Shown here piece after piece: positions 55,202-64,000 of a stretch of 64,000 bases of DNA. How positions within the stretch are numbered: the first letter of the stretch is position 1; each line of letters starts with the position of its first letter. The stretch covers positions 1 to 64,000 of the forward strand of contig CAUZFZ010000036.1 of NCBI GenBank assembly GCA_963579025.1, written 5' to 3'. The translations under genes were made by a program, and so were the position numbers. The notes under the pieces were generated by a model. It saw only the letters and a list, made by a program, of their open reading frames with translations, was not told the origin of the DNA and did no database searches. Source of the stretch: CAUZFZ01 sp963579025. GTDB lineage: Bacteria > Planctomycetota > Planctomycetia > Planctomycetales > Planctomycetaceae.

Positions 55202-56971
55202 CTACGCCTGACCGCGGGACTGTCTCACCCGTTTCAGGAGTTCAAGGACCTTCGAGTTGCTGGCGTCGAGGGACAGAGCGCTCCTGCAAATCTTCATGGC
55301 TCGATTCGTATCGCCTGCATCCAGTGCCTCGGACGCCTGTTTCCGCATGGCCGACACCAGGTTCTTTCTGTATGCGGGGCCGTCATCCCATTGGACAGCA
55401 TATCGGAAGAGAACAAGGGCTCCTGAAAGTTTGTCGGTTCGAGAAAGTAAAACCGCTTGATTATTCGCGAACCGTGCGGCGCGTCTCGGTATCGTCTTGT
55501 CCTTTGGAAACAGTGAAATGACGTGAGTCCAGAAATGGACGGCGCCGAGCGGTTCGTTCGGATTCAAAATTCCAAGCGACGCTGCTTCAACTGTATCAAT
55601 GAGCATTTTCAAAGTAACGGGCGTGACACCGGCCGTGTGCAGTGCCGATGCCATGGTAATTGCTCTCACGTACTGACCGTCTTCCAGTAACTCTGCGACC
55701 TGAACTCGGACATGTTCAAGCACCGGCGCGAGTCTTTGAACGATATCTTCCGATCGACGCTCATGAACCAGCTCGGTGAGCCCTTTGGTCAGTTTGCTAT
55801 GGCCCAACAGCGTTTCTATCTGGGCCAGGGCCTCTGCTTTCCACTTCAACTGGGCTTCCGAATCGACTTCCCGTGTTTCCGAATCGACTTTCGTTGTTTC
55901 CTGCGTCTGGCCCGCTGAGAGTCCGTACGTCTCGATCGGTTCCGTTGGTACGGGAATGATGATCGGTTCGCCGCTTAATAGCACCGGATCCCCCGGCGGC
56001 GGAGAACGCGAGGCCTGAATGACCTCCAGTGATTCCGCCAGCTCCAGGGCAGACGCAAAGCGTTCCATTGGCCGCTTACTCAAAGACCGCATACAGATAC
56101 GATCGAGTTCTGGATCGACATCGACCCGTTCCAATAACAGCGGTCGTGGCGGGTCTCTCAAAACCTGTGCCATCAATGACGCGACTGAACCCGAGAACGG
56201 CCTTCGTCCCACCAACAGTTCGTACAGAATGACTCCCAGGCTGTACACGTCCGTGCGTGGACCAATCTCGCGAGTGTCACCTTCGACCTGTTCGGGCGAC
56301 ATGTACGCTGGCGTGCCCATAACGGCACCCTCGTGCGTCAGAACCTCGTCACCGGATCGTTCCCGCCGCGCAAGCCCGAAGTCCATGATGACTGGCTCAC
56401 CGTGGGCATCAAGCAGAATGTTAGACGGCTTCAGGTCACGGTGAATGACGCCGTGCGAATGAGCTTCGTGAATCGCACGTGCCAGCTTCGCAACGAGTGC
56501 CGCGGCGTCCGGCTGTGCCAGAAGACTGTCCTTATGCGTGTGACGTGTCAGGGGCTGGCCGTCGATATAGGCCATAGTCAGAAAATGTATTCCGTGGGCC
56601 TCCCCGACGTCGAAAATCGGACAGATATTGGGGTGACGCAGCAACGCTGCCGATCGAGCTTCACGGATGAAACGCTGCAGCACGGACGAGCCGGAACTGG
56701 CTTGGAATCGAGGAACTTTGAGTGCGACGTGGCGATCGAGCTGCGCGTCGTGCGCCAAAAAGACGCGGCCCATTCCACCCTCACCCAGTGTACGCACCAA
56801 TCGGTACCTGCCGAAGTCGACAGGCACGCCAAGCAACATCCGAGGCGCACCTGAGTCATGCAGTGTCGATTGATCTATCGCGGCACTCGAGCTGTCAGAA
56901 GGGGACTGTTCGAAATCGCCATCGGGCATCTTCGTGCGTTCGTCGATTTTCTGGGGCCCGTCGGCTGGCAT
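55202..56971 (-). CDS. Ser/Thr protein kinase (Hanks type)
   Basis: Cytoplasmic kinase of about 589 residues. An acidic linker precedes the kinase domain with GEGGMGRV, VALKV, HRDLKPSN, DFGLAR, and TPAYMSPEQ, so all catalytic residues are intact. The domain ends near residue 320. The remaining 270 residues are helical, with a TPR-like part near the end (ALDAGDTNRAMKICRSALSL). No membrane helix is visible. ATG at 56971 is chosen because AAAGGAAG lies just before it; ATG 56986 and 57025 are possible. It is bracketed by two copies of a peptidase 3' end (see findings). Confidence 0.9.
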   Translation of the reverse strand: MPADGPQKIDERTKMPDGDFEQSPSDSSSAAIDQSTLHDSGAPRMLLGVPVDFGRYRLVRTLGEGGMGRVFLAHDAQLDRHVALKVPRFQASSGSSVLQRFIREARSAALLRHPNICPIFDVGEAHGIHFLTMAYIDGQPLTRHTHKDSLLAQPDAAALVAKLARAIHEAHSHGVIHRDLKPSNILLDAHGEPVIMDFGLARRERSGDEVLTHEGAVMGTPAYMSPEQVEGDTREIGPRTDVYSLGVILYELLVGRRPFSGSVASLMAQVLRDPPRPLLLERVDVDPELDRICMRSLSKRPMERFASALELAESLEVIQASRSPPPGDPVLLSGEPIIIPVPTEPIETYGLSAGQTQETTKVDSETREVDSEAQLKWKAEALAQIETLLGHSKLTKGLTELVHERRSEDIVQRLAPVLEHVRVQVAELLEDGQYVRAITMASALHTAGVTPVTLKMLIDTVEAASLGILNPNEPLGAVHFWTHVISLFPKDKTIPRRAARFANNQAVLLSRTDKLSGALVLFRYAVQWDDGPAYRKNLVSAMRKQASEALDAGDTNRAMKICRSALSLDASNSKVLELLKRVRQSRGQA

Positions 56972-57065
56972 CCCGCTTCCTTTCATTGACCGGATGATTA
57001 TGTCTGAATCTGGTCTAAACTCCAAGCACGAAGCATTGTCAACCTGCGGGGATGTCGGCCAGCGA

Positions 57066-59195
57066 TTACTGGACCTGGCGGATCGTCATGCCGAGATTTC
57101 TGACGAGGAACGACCATACGTCGGTGTATTCCTCGATGATTTTTGCCGTCGGCTTTCCGGCTCCGTGTCCTGCTTTGGTTTCGATGCGGATCATCACGGG
57201 CGCGTCGCCAGCGTGCGCCTCCTGCAGGCGGGCGGCGAACTTGAAGCTGTGGCCAGGCACGACGCGGTCGTCTGTGTCGGCTGTGGTCACCAGCGTCGGC
57301 GGGTATTTCACGCCTTCTTTCAGGTTGTGATAGGGCGAGTAGGCGTGGAGGGCTTTGAACTCTTCGGGATCGTCGGCCGAACCGTAATCGTCCACCCAGA
57401 ACCGCCCGGCGGTGAATTTGTGGAAGCGCAGCATGTCCATCACGCCAACTGCCGGCAGACATGCTCCGAACAGGTCGGGTCGCTGCGTCAGACAGGCGCC
57501 GACGAGCAGGCCGCCATTGCTGCCACCTTGGATGCCCAGCTTCTGCTTTGACGTGTAGCCGCTTTCGATTAACCACTCGGCCGCGCCGATGAAGTCATCG
57601 AACACATTCTGCTTCTGCAGCTTCGTACCGGCCTTGTGCCACTTCTGGCCGTACTCGCCGCCACCACGGAGATTGGCCATGGCAAAGACTCCGCCGATGT
57701 CCATCCAGGTCAGTCGAGTGATGGAAAAACGAGGAGTCAGCGGGATATTGAAACCGCCGTAGCCATACAACAGCGTCGGATTGCTGCCGTCCAGTTTGAT
57801 GCCCTTGCGATGCACAATGAACATCGGAACGCTTGTGCCATCTTTGCTTTTGTAGAAGACCTGCTTTGTCTCGTAGTTATCGGGATTGAACTTCACTTCC
57901 GCCTGGCGGAACTTCGTACTTTTTCCTGTCTTCACGTCGTAGCGGTAGATGGTGGGTGGAGTCGCAAAGCTGGCGAACGAGTAAAACGTCTCGGTGTCAT
58001 CCTGTTTTCCGCCAAAACCCGACGCCGTTCCGATCCCGGGAAACTCGACTTCTCGTACGAACTTGCCATTCAGAGTGTGGATGTTGACCTGGGTCTTTGC
58101 ATCTTTGAGATAGCTCGCCACGAAGTTGCCGCCCACAAGGCTGACACCGTTGAGCGTTTCATCCTGCTGCGGGATGATTTCATCCCAGTTCTCGCGTGCC
58201 GGGTTGTCGACGTCGATCGCTATGACGCGGCGATTTGGTGCAGCGAGATCGGTCTTGAAGAAGAACTGTGATCCGCTGTTGCCAATAAACGAGTATTCGT
58301 TCTCGAAGCTAGTGATGAGTTCTGTCGGCAGGCCGTATGGTTCCTTGAGGTCTTTGTAAACAACTCGGTAGCGGTCGTCCGTGCCTTTCCACACGGTGAT
58401 CACGAGATATCGTCCGTCTTCGGAAACATCACAGCCATAGCCCCACGACGGTTCGTCTGGTCGCTCGTAAACAAGGACATCGCGGTCCTGTGTCGTCCCT
58501 ACGCGGTGGTAGTAAACCTTCATGTTCAGGTTGAGTGCCTGAAACTCCGCGTCGGCATCCGGTTCCGGATAGCGCGCGTAGAAGAAACCCTTGCCATCTT
58601 TGGTCCACACGGGTGAATTGAATTTTATCCAACTCAATTCCTCGTCGAGAACCTTGCCGGAAGCAACGTCCATGATCTTCCAGATCCGCCAGTCGGATCC
58701 GGCATTCTGGACTCCGTAAGTGACGTACTGTCCGTCGTCGCTGAATGCAGTACCGGACACCGCCACAGTGCCATCCTTCGACCATGAGTTGGGATCCATC
58801 AGGACTCGCGCTTCCCCGTCGAGTGAGTCCTGCGTGAAGAGCACATACTGATTCTGCAGTCCCGAGTTGTGGTAGTAGTAATAGCGCCCGCCGGCTTTGA
58901 ACGGAGCGTTGAACTTCTCGAAATTCCACAGTTCAGTCATGCGCTTGCGGATGTAATCGCGCTCAGGAATCTGTTTGAGGTAGGCGAACGTGACCTTGTT
59001 CTGATCTTCGACCCACTTCGCGACGTCTTTCGATTCGCGGACGTCGTCCTCCAGCCAGCGGTAGGGATCGGGAACTTTGACTCCGTGATGCTCGTCAACG
59101 TGATCCACTCGGTGTGTCTCCGGATACTTGATGGGGGATTCCGCGTTGACGTCGAGGCTCATGGCGAGCACGGCGAGCAGCGTGAGAGGTCTCAT
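57066..59195 (-). CDS. Prolyl oligopeptidase (S9A) with signal peptide
   Basis: A 709-residue serine peptidase that cleaves after proline in short peptides. The signal peptide is MRPLTLLAVLAMSLDVNA, so it is exported. A seven-bladed propeller occupies about 90-420 and the alpha/beta-hydrolase domain the rest. The triad is Ser559 (GGSNGG), Asp643 (TDDRVVP) and His677 (AGHGAGK). The conserved N-terminal motif VPDPYRWLED is present. ATG at 59195 is chosen because the signal peptide begins there, although the frame opens at 59447. The 3' end recurs as a remnant at 55141. Confidence 0.93.
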   Translation of the reverse strand: MRPLTLLAVLAMSLDVNAESPIKYPETHRVDHVDEHHGVKVPDPYRWLEDDVRESKDVAKWVEDQNKVTFAYLKQIPERDYIRKRMTELWNFEKFNAPFKAGGRYYYYHNSGLQNQYVLFTQDSLDGEARVLMDPNSWSKDGTVAVSGTAFSDDGQYVTYGVQNAGSDWRIWKIMDVASGKVLDEELSWIKFNSPVWTKDGKGFFYARYPEPDADAEFQALNLNMKVYYHRVGTTQDRDVLVYERPDEPSWGYGCDVSEDGRYLVITVWKGTDDRYRVVYKDLKEPYGLPTELITSFENEYSFIGNSGSQFFFKTDLAAPNRRVIAIDVDNPARENWDEIIPQQDETLNGVSLVGGNFVASYLKDAKTQVNIHTLNGKFVREVEFPGIGTASGFGGKQDDTETFYSFASFATPPTIYRYDVKTGKSTKFRQAEVKFNPDNYETKQVFYKSKDGTSVPMFIVHRKGIKLDGSNPTLLYGYGGFNIPLTPRFSITRLTWMDIGGVFAMANLRGGGEYGQKWHKAGTKLQKQNVFDDFIGAAEWLIESGYTSKQKLGIQGGSNGGLLVGACLTQRPDLFGACLPAVGVMDMLRFHKFTAGRFWVDDYGSADDPEEFKALHAYSPYHNLKEGVKYPPTLVTTADTDDRVVPGHSFKFAARLQEAHAGDAPVMIRIETKAGHGAGKPTAKIIEEYTDVWSFLVRNLGMTIRQVQ

Positions 59196-59379
59196 TTCCA
59201 CGTCCCTTCCTTGCAGGTGCAGTGGTGAACGCATTGGTGCCAGGCAGAACCATTGTCTGTCTTGTGGTATTCGCAATCGATCAACTGGCACGCAGCGGCG
59301 GCGGCGAGAATAGCGGTGGCCTGCGCGAATGCAAAGTTCATCACTCTTCGACAATCGACTGGTCACAATCGTGTCGTGG

Positions 59380-61044
59380 TTATTCGTCGGGCTGTGTTTC
59401 CGGCACGGGAATTTCAGTCGGATCATCCAGCAGTGCCACCGACGCAAGCCCGACCAGGAGTCCCGCTACGAGAAACGCCGAAACGACAATCGCCCACTCG
59501 CGACCGGACAGTGCCCGTTGGCCTGACCCCGCGTTGTCGTCTCGATCGCCGGTATGCGACTTGCGGCCGTGCATTTGTGATTGATCTGTCGAACCTGGCG
59601 CGGCTCGCGATGTCGTTCGTCCTCGCTGCTGTACGATTCGTTGCTGCGTGCCGTCCTGACGTTCCGGTGTGTGAGGCGATTCGTCGGCTGGAATATCCAA
59701 CTGGAGGGTCTTGGGTTGTGGCCCTACTGCGGAGTTCGAAAGCTCGAAATCTGACTCGGAGAGAATTGGCACAACAGGTTCGTCGTTCCCACGCTCCCGG
59801 TCGTCGGGCCGAGGAGGCCGTGACGGTAGCGTGCTCGTATCGTGCGCGAGCGGATCTTCGTCGTCGGCATCGGCCAGTGAAGCCAGCATGTCCACGGTGA
59901 CTTCACGACGATCCAGATTCGCTGTTTTCAGCTCGTGCAGGAGTTCAGCCGCTGTCTGGTAGCGGTCGTCCGGGTTCTTTTCGAGCATGCGGTGCATGAT
60001 CGCGACGACTCCGTCCGGTACGTCTTTATTGAGAACACGCGGATCGGGCGGTGGTTGCGTGGCGTGGGCGTTGATGCGATTGAGGATGTCACCCGTGGGG
60101 TACATTGGCTGTCCGCTCAGCATCCGATACCAGGTGGCTCCCAGCGAGTAGATGTCACTGCGACAGTCCGCGGAATGACTGTTGCGTGTCTGCTCCGGCG
60201 ACATGTAGTCGACCGTGCCGACCGTCGTACCCTCGCGGGTCAGCCCGGATTTCTCGGACGAAGTGAGCGACCGGGCCAGGCCCATGTCCGCCAGCTTGAC
60301 GATGCCGGATCGGTCGATGAGGAGATTGGACGGCTTAATGTCGCGATGGACGATGTTTTTCTCGTGCGCGTGCTGCAACGCGTGCGCGACCTGCCTGACG
60401 ATGTCCAGGGACCTTTTGACGGGCAGCACGCCTTTGCGACGGGCGAGTTCGAGTACATCGATTCCAGCGACATACTCCATGGAGATGTAAAGAAAGCCAT
60501 CAACCTCACCGGAATCCAGGACGCTCACAATATTCGCGTGTGACAGTTGCTGGGCGGCCCGTGTTTCCTGCTTGAAACGCTTGACGAGCAGCTCGTCCTG
60601 CATCTGGTCTCGCGGTAGAACTTTCAAAGCGACATGCAACCCCGTCGCGTCTTCGAGTGCCTCGTACACGATGGCCATACCGCCCCGTCCGATTTCGCGG
60701 ACGATCCGGTAATCGCCCAGCGTGCTGGACGTTGGACCGATCAGCTCTGTCTGTTCGCTTTGCTGTTTGCGGGCCTGCAGCTCCTGCGCACCGACGCGTT
60801 CGACGACGGCAATTGACGGAAACATCGACCGGATGGCGGCTTCGTGTTCCGGCAAACGCTCGACAAACTCGGTGATGGACGGCGTTTCACCGTTACGCAG
60901 TCGCTCCGCGAACTCCTCGGCGAGGAGATCCACAGGGTTTCGGTCTTGAGCGAGATCATCGATCACAACGGATGCATGGTTCAGACAGGGACGCGGTTTG
61001 AGGTTAACCTGCGTGAATTCTTTCCCGCCGGGCGTTCGAGTCAA
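59380..61044 (-). CDS. Ser/Thr protein kinase (Hanks type) with C-terminal membrane anchor
   Basis: A 554-residue kinase. The N-terminal region (NPVDLLAEEFAERLRNGETP) is the conserved planctomycete kinase header. The kinase domain has GRGGMAIVYEA, VALKV, HRDIKPSN, ADMGLAR (DMG in place of DFG) and GTVDYMSPEQ. A long disordered, acidic stretch (about 370-500) then leads to a membrane helix near the C-terminus (WAIVVSAFLVAGLLVGLASV) with a short tail. TTG at 61044 is the only upstream start visible and has no clear ribosome site, so the true start is uncertain. It lies 86 bases after the giant exoprotein on the same strand. Confidence 0.87.
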   Translation of the reverse strand: MTRTPGGKEFTQVNLKPRPCLNHASVVIDDLAQDRNPVDLLAEEFAERLRNGETPSITEFVERLPEHEAAIRSMFPSIAVVERVGAQELQARKQQSEQTELIGPTSSTLGDYRIVREIGRGGMAIVYEALEDATGLHVALKVLPRDQMQDELLVKRFKQETRAAQQLSHANIVSVLDSGEVDGFLYISMEYVAGIDVLELARRKGVLPVKRSLDIVRQVAHALQHAHEKNIVHRDIKPSNLLIDRSGIVKLADMGLARSLTSSEKSGLTREGTTVGTVDYMSPEQTRNSHSADCRSDIYSLGATWYRMLSGQPMYPTGDILNRINAHATQPPPDPRVLNKDVPDGVVAIMHRMLEKNPDDRYQTAAELLHELKTANLDRREVTVDMLASLADADDEDPLAHDTSTLPSRPPRPDDRERGNDEPVVPILSESDFELSNSAVGPQPKTLQLDIPADESPHTPERQDGTQQRIVQQRGRTTSRAAPGSTDQSQMHGRKSHTGDRDDNAGSGQRALSGREWAIVVSAFLVAGLLVGLASVALLDDPTEIPVPETQPDE

Positions 61045-61130
61045 GTCCGTTGACTCGATGGGAAGTGGAGCCTTCCGGCGAACGTGTTCCCGAACGGAAT
61101 TCGGGGAACAGTCGCGACGGGTCTCCTGTC

Positions 61131-64000
61131 TTACAGGTCCAGCAGTTCGAGTGACTCGCTGAACTGCTCGTCGAGCCCAGTGAGTCGACGTTCCCCAGGA
61201 TTAAGAGTGTCATCCATCAGCTCACCTGCAGTCCCGTGATCAAGACCGAGGAGATGTCCAAATTCATGAGCGATCACTGTGGCGAGGTCGTATCTGTTCC
61301 GTGTCGAGTCGTCGATTGCTTGACCGTTGCTGTTAAATTCGGCGCTGTCATAGGGCGTCGAGTCAACGAACCAGCCGAGGCCGACACCATCGATGTCGAT
61401 GACGATACGACCGTCGATCGCCACACCCAACTGCCGGCCGGGCAGGTCGGCGACTTCGATCGTCACGTTTTCCAGCTCGTCCGCCGCGGCATCGTTCAGA
61501 CCCGTGTCGCGAAACACACCAACAACGGCAGCCGCTAACTCTGCAAGACTCTCATCGGCCTGGAGCGAGGCCGCACCCTCCCCGGATTTGGCAGCCTGCA
61601 GTGCAACGGGTCGCCAAGCATCCGGAAAATTTGGTTCGTAGGTCTGACGACCCGTGCTGGCCCGAGAACGATTAAAGTTGGCGGCAAAGCGACTGACATC
61701 ACCAAAATCAACCAACCCTGTCCGACCGAAGTTGGCCTTGAAGGCACCGGTTGACGACGCGGTTGACTGGTTGAAGACCCCCGCAAAGATTGGCAGGTCG
61801 CCGAACCCCACTTCATCGCTGTCGTCGAGGTCGTACATGACCGGCCAGACCTCGGTCTGCGGCAGCGTGCCCGTCGTGACGGCCACACTGCCAGCATCCG
61901 TTATCTCCACCGAAACATTCTCGATCGCGACGTTAAGATCGTTGAATGGTGTGACGTAATCGGTCTGCGAGTTGAGCAGAATCTGATCGGTCCCGACCGA
62001 CGCGAATGCGACGCGGGCCAGCAGCACGAATCGGTTTTCGCCTGCGTCCGTTCGGTCGGCCGTGGCCGTGATGCCGTTGACTCGGCCGTTGGCGTCGTCA
62101 ATCGTGAACGACTGGCCGGTGGTAAAGGGCGTGCCGAATTCCACACCGGTGGCCGTGAAGTAGTCCGTGTTGTAGGTCAGGTCGGCAGAAGCCGTGACCA
62201 CACCCACTCCGTCGGATTGTGGCACGCGCGCCCAGACTTCGACGAAGAATTCGTCCCACTCGTCGATCCACTCCTCACTGGTCGGGACAGCGTCGGATTC
62301 TCCATCAGAATCGGTTGCGGTCGCGTCCAATACCAGGGCGACTTCGAGGTCCGCGGACCCGTCGTCGTCGGCGATCAGGACAGTCGCAGTACTGGGCGTT
62401 CCGACCGTGTAAGTTGCATTCGCGTCAATCGACAGCGTGGCCGACTCCGTCCGCTCGGTGCCCGTATCCTGCAACACGTTCACGGGCACGGTTGCAGAGC
62501 TGGTGGCGGCGCTGATCACAACCAGACTGCCGCCGGTCGAGAAATCACTTCCGTCCACGGCAGAGCCGATACTCGAATAAGCAATGGTCAAGTCAGCCGC
62601 CAGCGGACGACGGATCTCGACAAAGTCCACTTCAAAGAACCAGGTCTCGTTGTCGCTCGAGTTGCTATCCGGTTGGAGACTGGCATCGAAGCCCGTGCCG
62701 ATGCCAGCATTGTCAGGAGCAAAGAAGTTCAGACCAACATTCATGGGATCATCGGGAACGGCCCCGGACTCAACTCGAACGAGCACGTCATTGACATACC
62801 ACTCGACGCGCGTCGGTTGCCATTCGATGCGGTAGGTATTGAACACCGTTGCATCGAGACCGGCAGCCCCGACGGACCCGGCGACGGCCGATTGTCCCAG
62901 TAGCTCATCATTCGAGGAACTGGTCCGAACCCTCTCGTTGGCCACAGGCTCCGCCAGTACATCGTTGGACAACAAATCGAGGCTGATTTCGTCGCGCACT
63001 CCTTCGTCCAGTCCGAACGAGAAGAACGAAGCGACGAGTCCGCGGTCAAGCGGGTCGAGTCCGTCGTTGATCAACCGGGCCCGAGTCTCGAAAACAAGCC
63101 CGCCGCTGCGAACGAAGGCCTCGTCCGTACTGATGCCCGTGCCCAGGAACGTGTTGCCCGGTGAAAACGGATTGAAGGAGTCCACGCGCAGTCGCAGCAG
63201 CCCGCCGCTGACTTCCGGCGCATCGACCGTTTGCAACTGCGTCCGCCCGACGATCGACGACGGACCGGGCTCAGCCAGATTCCACAGGAACAAGTCGAGC
63301 GCCGAACCGTCGAAGTCATCACGCAGGACAGGGATGGCCCCGTCAAACTGGATGCTGCCTGCGTCCAGTCCGTTTTCGTCGGCGCTGCTGTCGCTGGCGA
63401 TCGCTGCGACCACTGGAGTCGTCTCGACCGCGCGTAGCGTAATCAACTGGACGTCGAAAACATCTTGAGTGTTGCTCGTTGTCTCCGGTCTAACCGCGAC
63501 TGCAATCTGAGCGTCGCCGGCAAACTCAGTCGACACGTTGAATGTGATGGTATTCCCGGCTGCTGTTTGCGTACCACTACCCACGTCAAAGACGTACGTG
63601 ACCGCGTCGCCTTCAACATCGACAGAATTCAGTTCGATCGTGACGGACTCACCCGGCACGACCTCATAGTCCGGTACCTCACGCAAAAAGGGACCGCCAT
63701 TGAAGGGGTCAGGGGCGACAGTCGCGGTGAATGTCTGCTGAAATGAATTTCCAGTCGCGTCCATCGTTGTGACAGTGATGTCCGCCGTGCCAGAAGCTCC
63801 CTCGGCAGCACTCAGCATCAGCGTCGCGTTCTGCGTGTCCTGAAAGATGTCGACCGAGCTGATCGTGACGTTTGTCGTCGGCCTGTCGCCGGCGCCAGTG
63901 GGCACATCGCTGATCGCGTCACGCACGTCTTCGCCTTCGACCAGCTTCCCGAAAATCGAGTGATTGAAATCGAGACTCCGCGAGGGACCCTCGGTCACGA
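61131..64000 (-). CDS. Giant mosaic exoprotein ending in a matrixin-like metalloprotease (5' part missing)
   Basis: The visible 955 residues are the C-terminal part of a larger protein cut by the window edge. From N to C: the end of a cyclophilin-type peptidyl-prolyl isomerase (HSIFGKLVEGEDVRDAISD), two Ig/cadherin-like beta domains, a concanavalin/GH16-like domain (IEWQPTRVEWYVNDVLV), a Calx-beta-like domain (GSAVDGSDFSTGG), a cohesin-like then dockerin-like part (DDSDEVGFGDLPIFAGVF, VDFGDVSRFAANF), and a C-terminal zinc protease with HEFGHLLGLDH. This fits secreted matrix or degradative proteins. Domain calls other than the protease motif and the PPIase end are by eye. Confidence 0.8.
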   Translation of the reverse strand, partial: VTEGPSRSLDFNHSIFGKLVEGEDVRDAISDVPTGAGDRPTTNVTISSVDIFQDTQNATLMLSAAEGASGTADITVTTMDATGNSFQQTFTATVAPDPFNGGPFLREVPDYEVVPGESVTIELNSVDVEGDAVTYVFDVGSGTQTAAGNTITFNVSTEFAGDAQIAVAVRPETTSNTQDVFDVQLITLRAVETTPVVAAIASDSSADENGLDAGSIQFDGAIPVLRDDFDGSALDLFLWNLAEPGPSSIVGRTQLQTVDAPEVSGGLLRLRVDSFNPFSPGNTFLGTGISTDEAFVRSGGLVFETRARLINDGLDPLDRGLVASFFSFGLDEGVRDEISLDLLSNDVLAEPVANERVRTSSSNDELLGQSAVAGSVGAAGLDATVFNTYRIEWQPTRVEWYVNDVLVRVESGAVPDDPMNVGLNFFAPDNAGIGTGFDASLQPDSNSSDNETWFFEVDFVEIRRPLAADLTIAYSSIGSAVDGSDFSTGGSLVVISAATSSATVPVNVLQDTGTERTESATLSIDANATYTVGTPSTATVLIADDDGSADLEVALVLDATATDSDGESDAVPTSEEWIDEWDEFFVEVWARVPQSDGVGVVTASADLTYNTDYFTATGVEFGTPFTTGQSFTIDDANGRVNGITATADRTDAGENRFVLLARVAFASVGTDQILLNSQTDYVTPFNDLNVAIENVSVEITDAGSVAVTTGTLPQTEVWPVMYDLDDSDEVGFGDLPIFAGVFNQSTASSTGAFKANFGRTGLVDFGDVSRFAANFNRSRASTGRQTYEPNFPDAWRPVALQAAKSGEGAASLQADESLAELAAAVVGVFRDTGLNDAAADELENVTIEVADLPGRQLGVAIDGRIVIDIDGVGLGWFVDSTPYDSAEFNSNGQAIDDSTRNRYDLATVIAHEFGHLLGLDHGTAGELMDDTLNPGERRLTGLDEQFSESLELLDL

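Noticed and set aside
1..64000. CRISPR array, insertion sequence, prophage or integron
   Set aside because: No regularly spaced short repeats, transposase, integrase or phage structural gene was seen. The direct repeats found are coding repeats or gene remnants.

Overview
The window looks like a chromosomal stretch of a member of the phylum Planctomycetota. This is inferred from gene content: formylglycine sulfatases, DUF1501, DUF1080, Gfo/Idh/MocA oxidoreductases with Tat-type leaders, Hanks-type kinases with long planctomycete-style N-termini, an ECF sigma factor, exoproteins with the LEPRVLL-type N-terminal motif, and many short secreted proteins of unknown function. No rRNA, tRNA, CRISPR array, insertion sequence or phage module was recognised. 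GTG and TTG starts are frequent.

Layout. 1-5.4 kb: two sulfatases (+) and a convergent LarA-like protein (-). 5.7-11.4 kb: a SPOR-like secreted protein (+), then lexA with a candidate LexA box, a zinc-ribbon membrane protein and a secreted protein (all -). 11.5-21.2 kb: Gfo/Idh/MocA dehydrogenase, double DUF1080 lipoprotein, WD40 protein, HtrA/DegP protease, secreted protein coupled to a TruC-like pseudouridine synthase, and a convergent orphan NtrC-type regulator. 21.8-25.2 kb: metallophosphoesterase-yidC-queD (+). 25.2-28.1 kb: crcB-purB-2OG oxygenase (-). 28.3-29.5 kb: hpnH (hopanoid side chain). 30-33.4 kb: a Vps62-like gene broken by an in-frame stop, a four-helix-bundle gene remnant and a DUF1501 gene. 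33.5-37.2 kb: two repeat-built exoproteins. 37.4-42.5 kb: a divergent TPR kinase, a single-PAS protein, an ECF sigma factor and an LRR lipoprotein. 42.8-49 kb: dehydrogenase, DEAD-box helicase, two small proteins, a PQQ-propeller remnant and an aldo/keto reductase. 49.2-55.1 kb: zinc-ribbon protein and a tightly coupled GntR-ABC ATPase-permease-804-aa membrane protein operon. 55.2-64 kb: two Ser/Thr kinases, a prolyl oligopeptidase and a giant mosaic exoprotein cut by the window edge.

What works together: the GntR/ABC operon (50563-55055) is the clearest self-contained system and its 804-aa partner is unfamiliar. Envelope biology (YidC, HtrA, sulfatases, exoproteins, hopanoid synthesis) and signalling (three kinases, ECF sigma, PAS, sigma-54 activator) dominate the rest. 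The most notable small-scale signals are the in-frame TAA in the Vps62-like gene, a kinase gene bracketed by copies of a peptidase 3' end, a likely AUC start codon on a small basic protein, and a LexA box in front of a LexA that carries Ser-Gly at its cleavage site.
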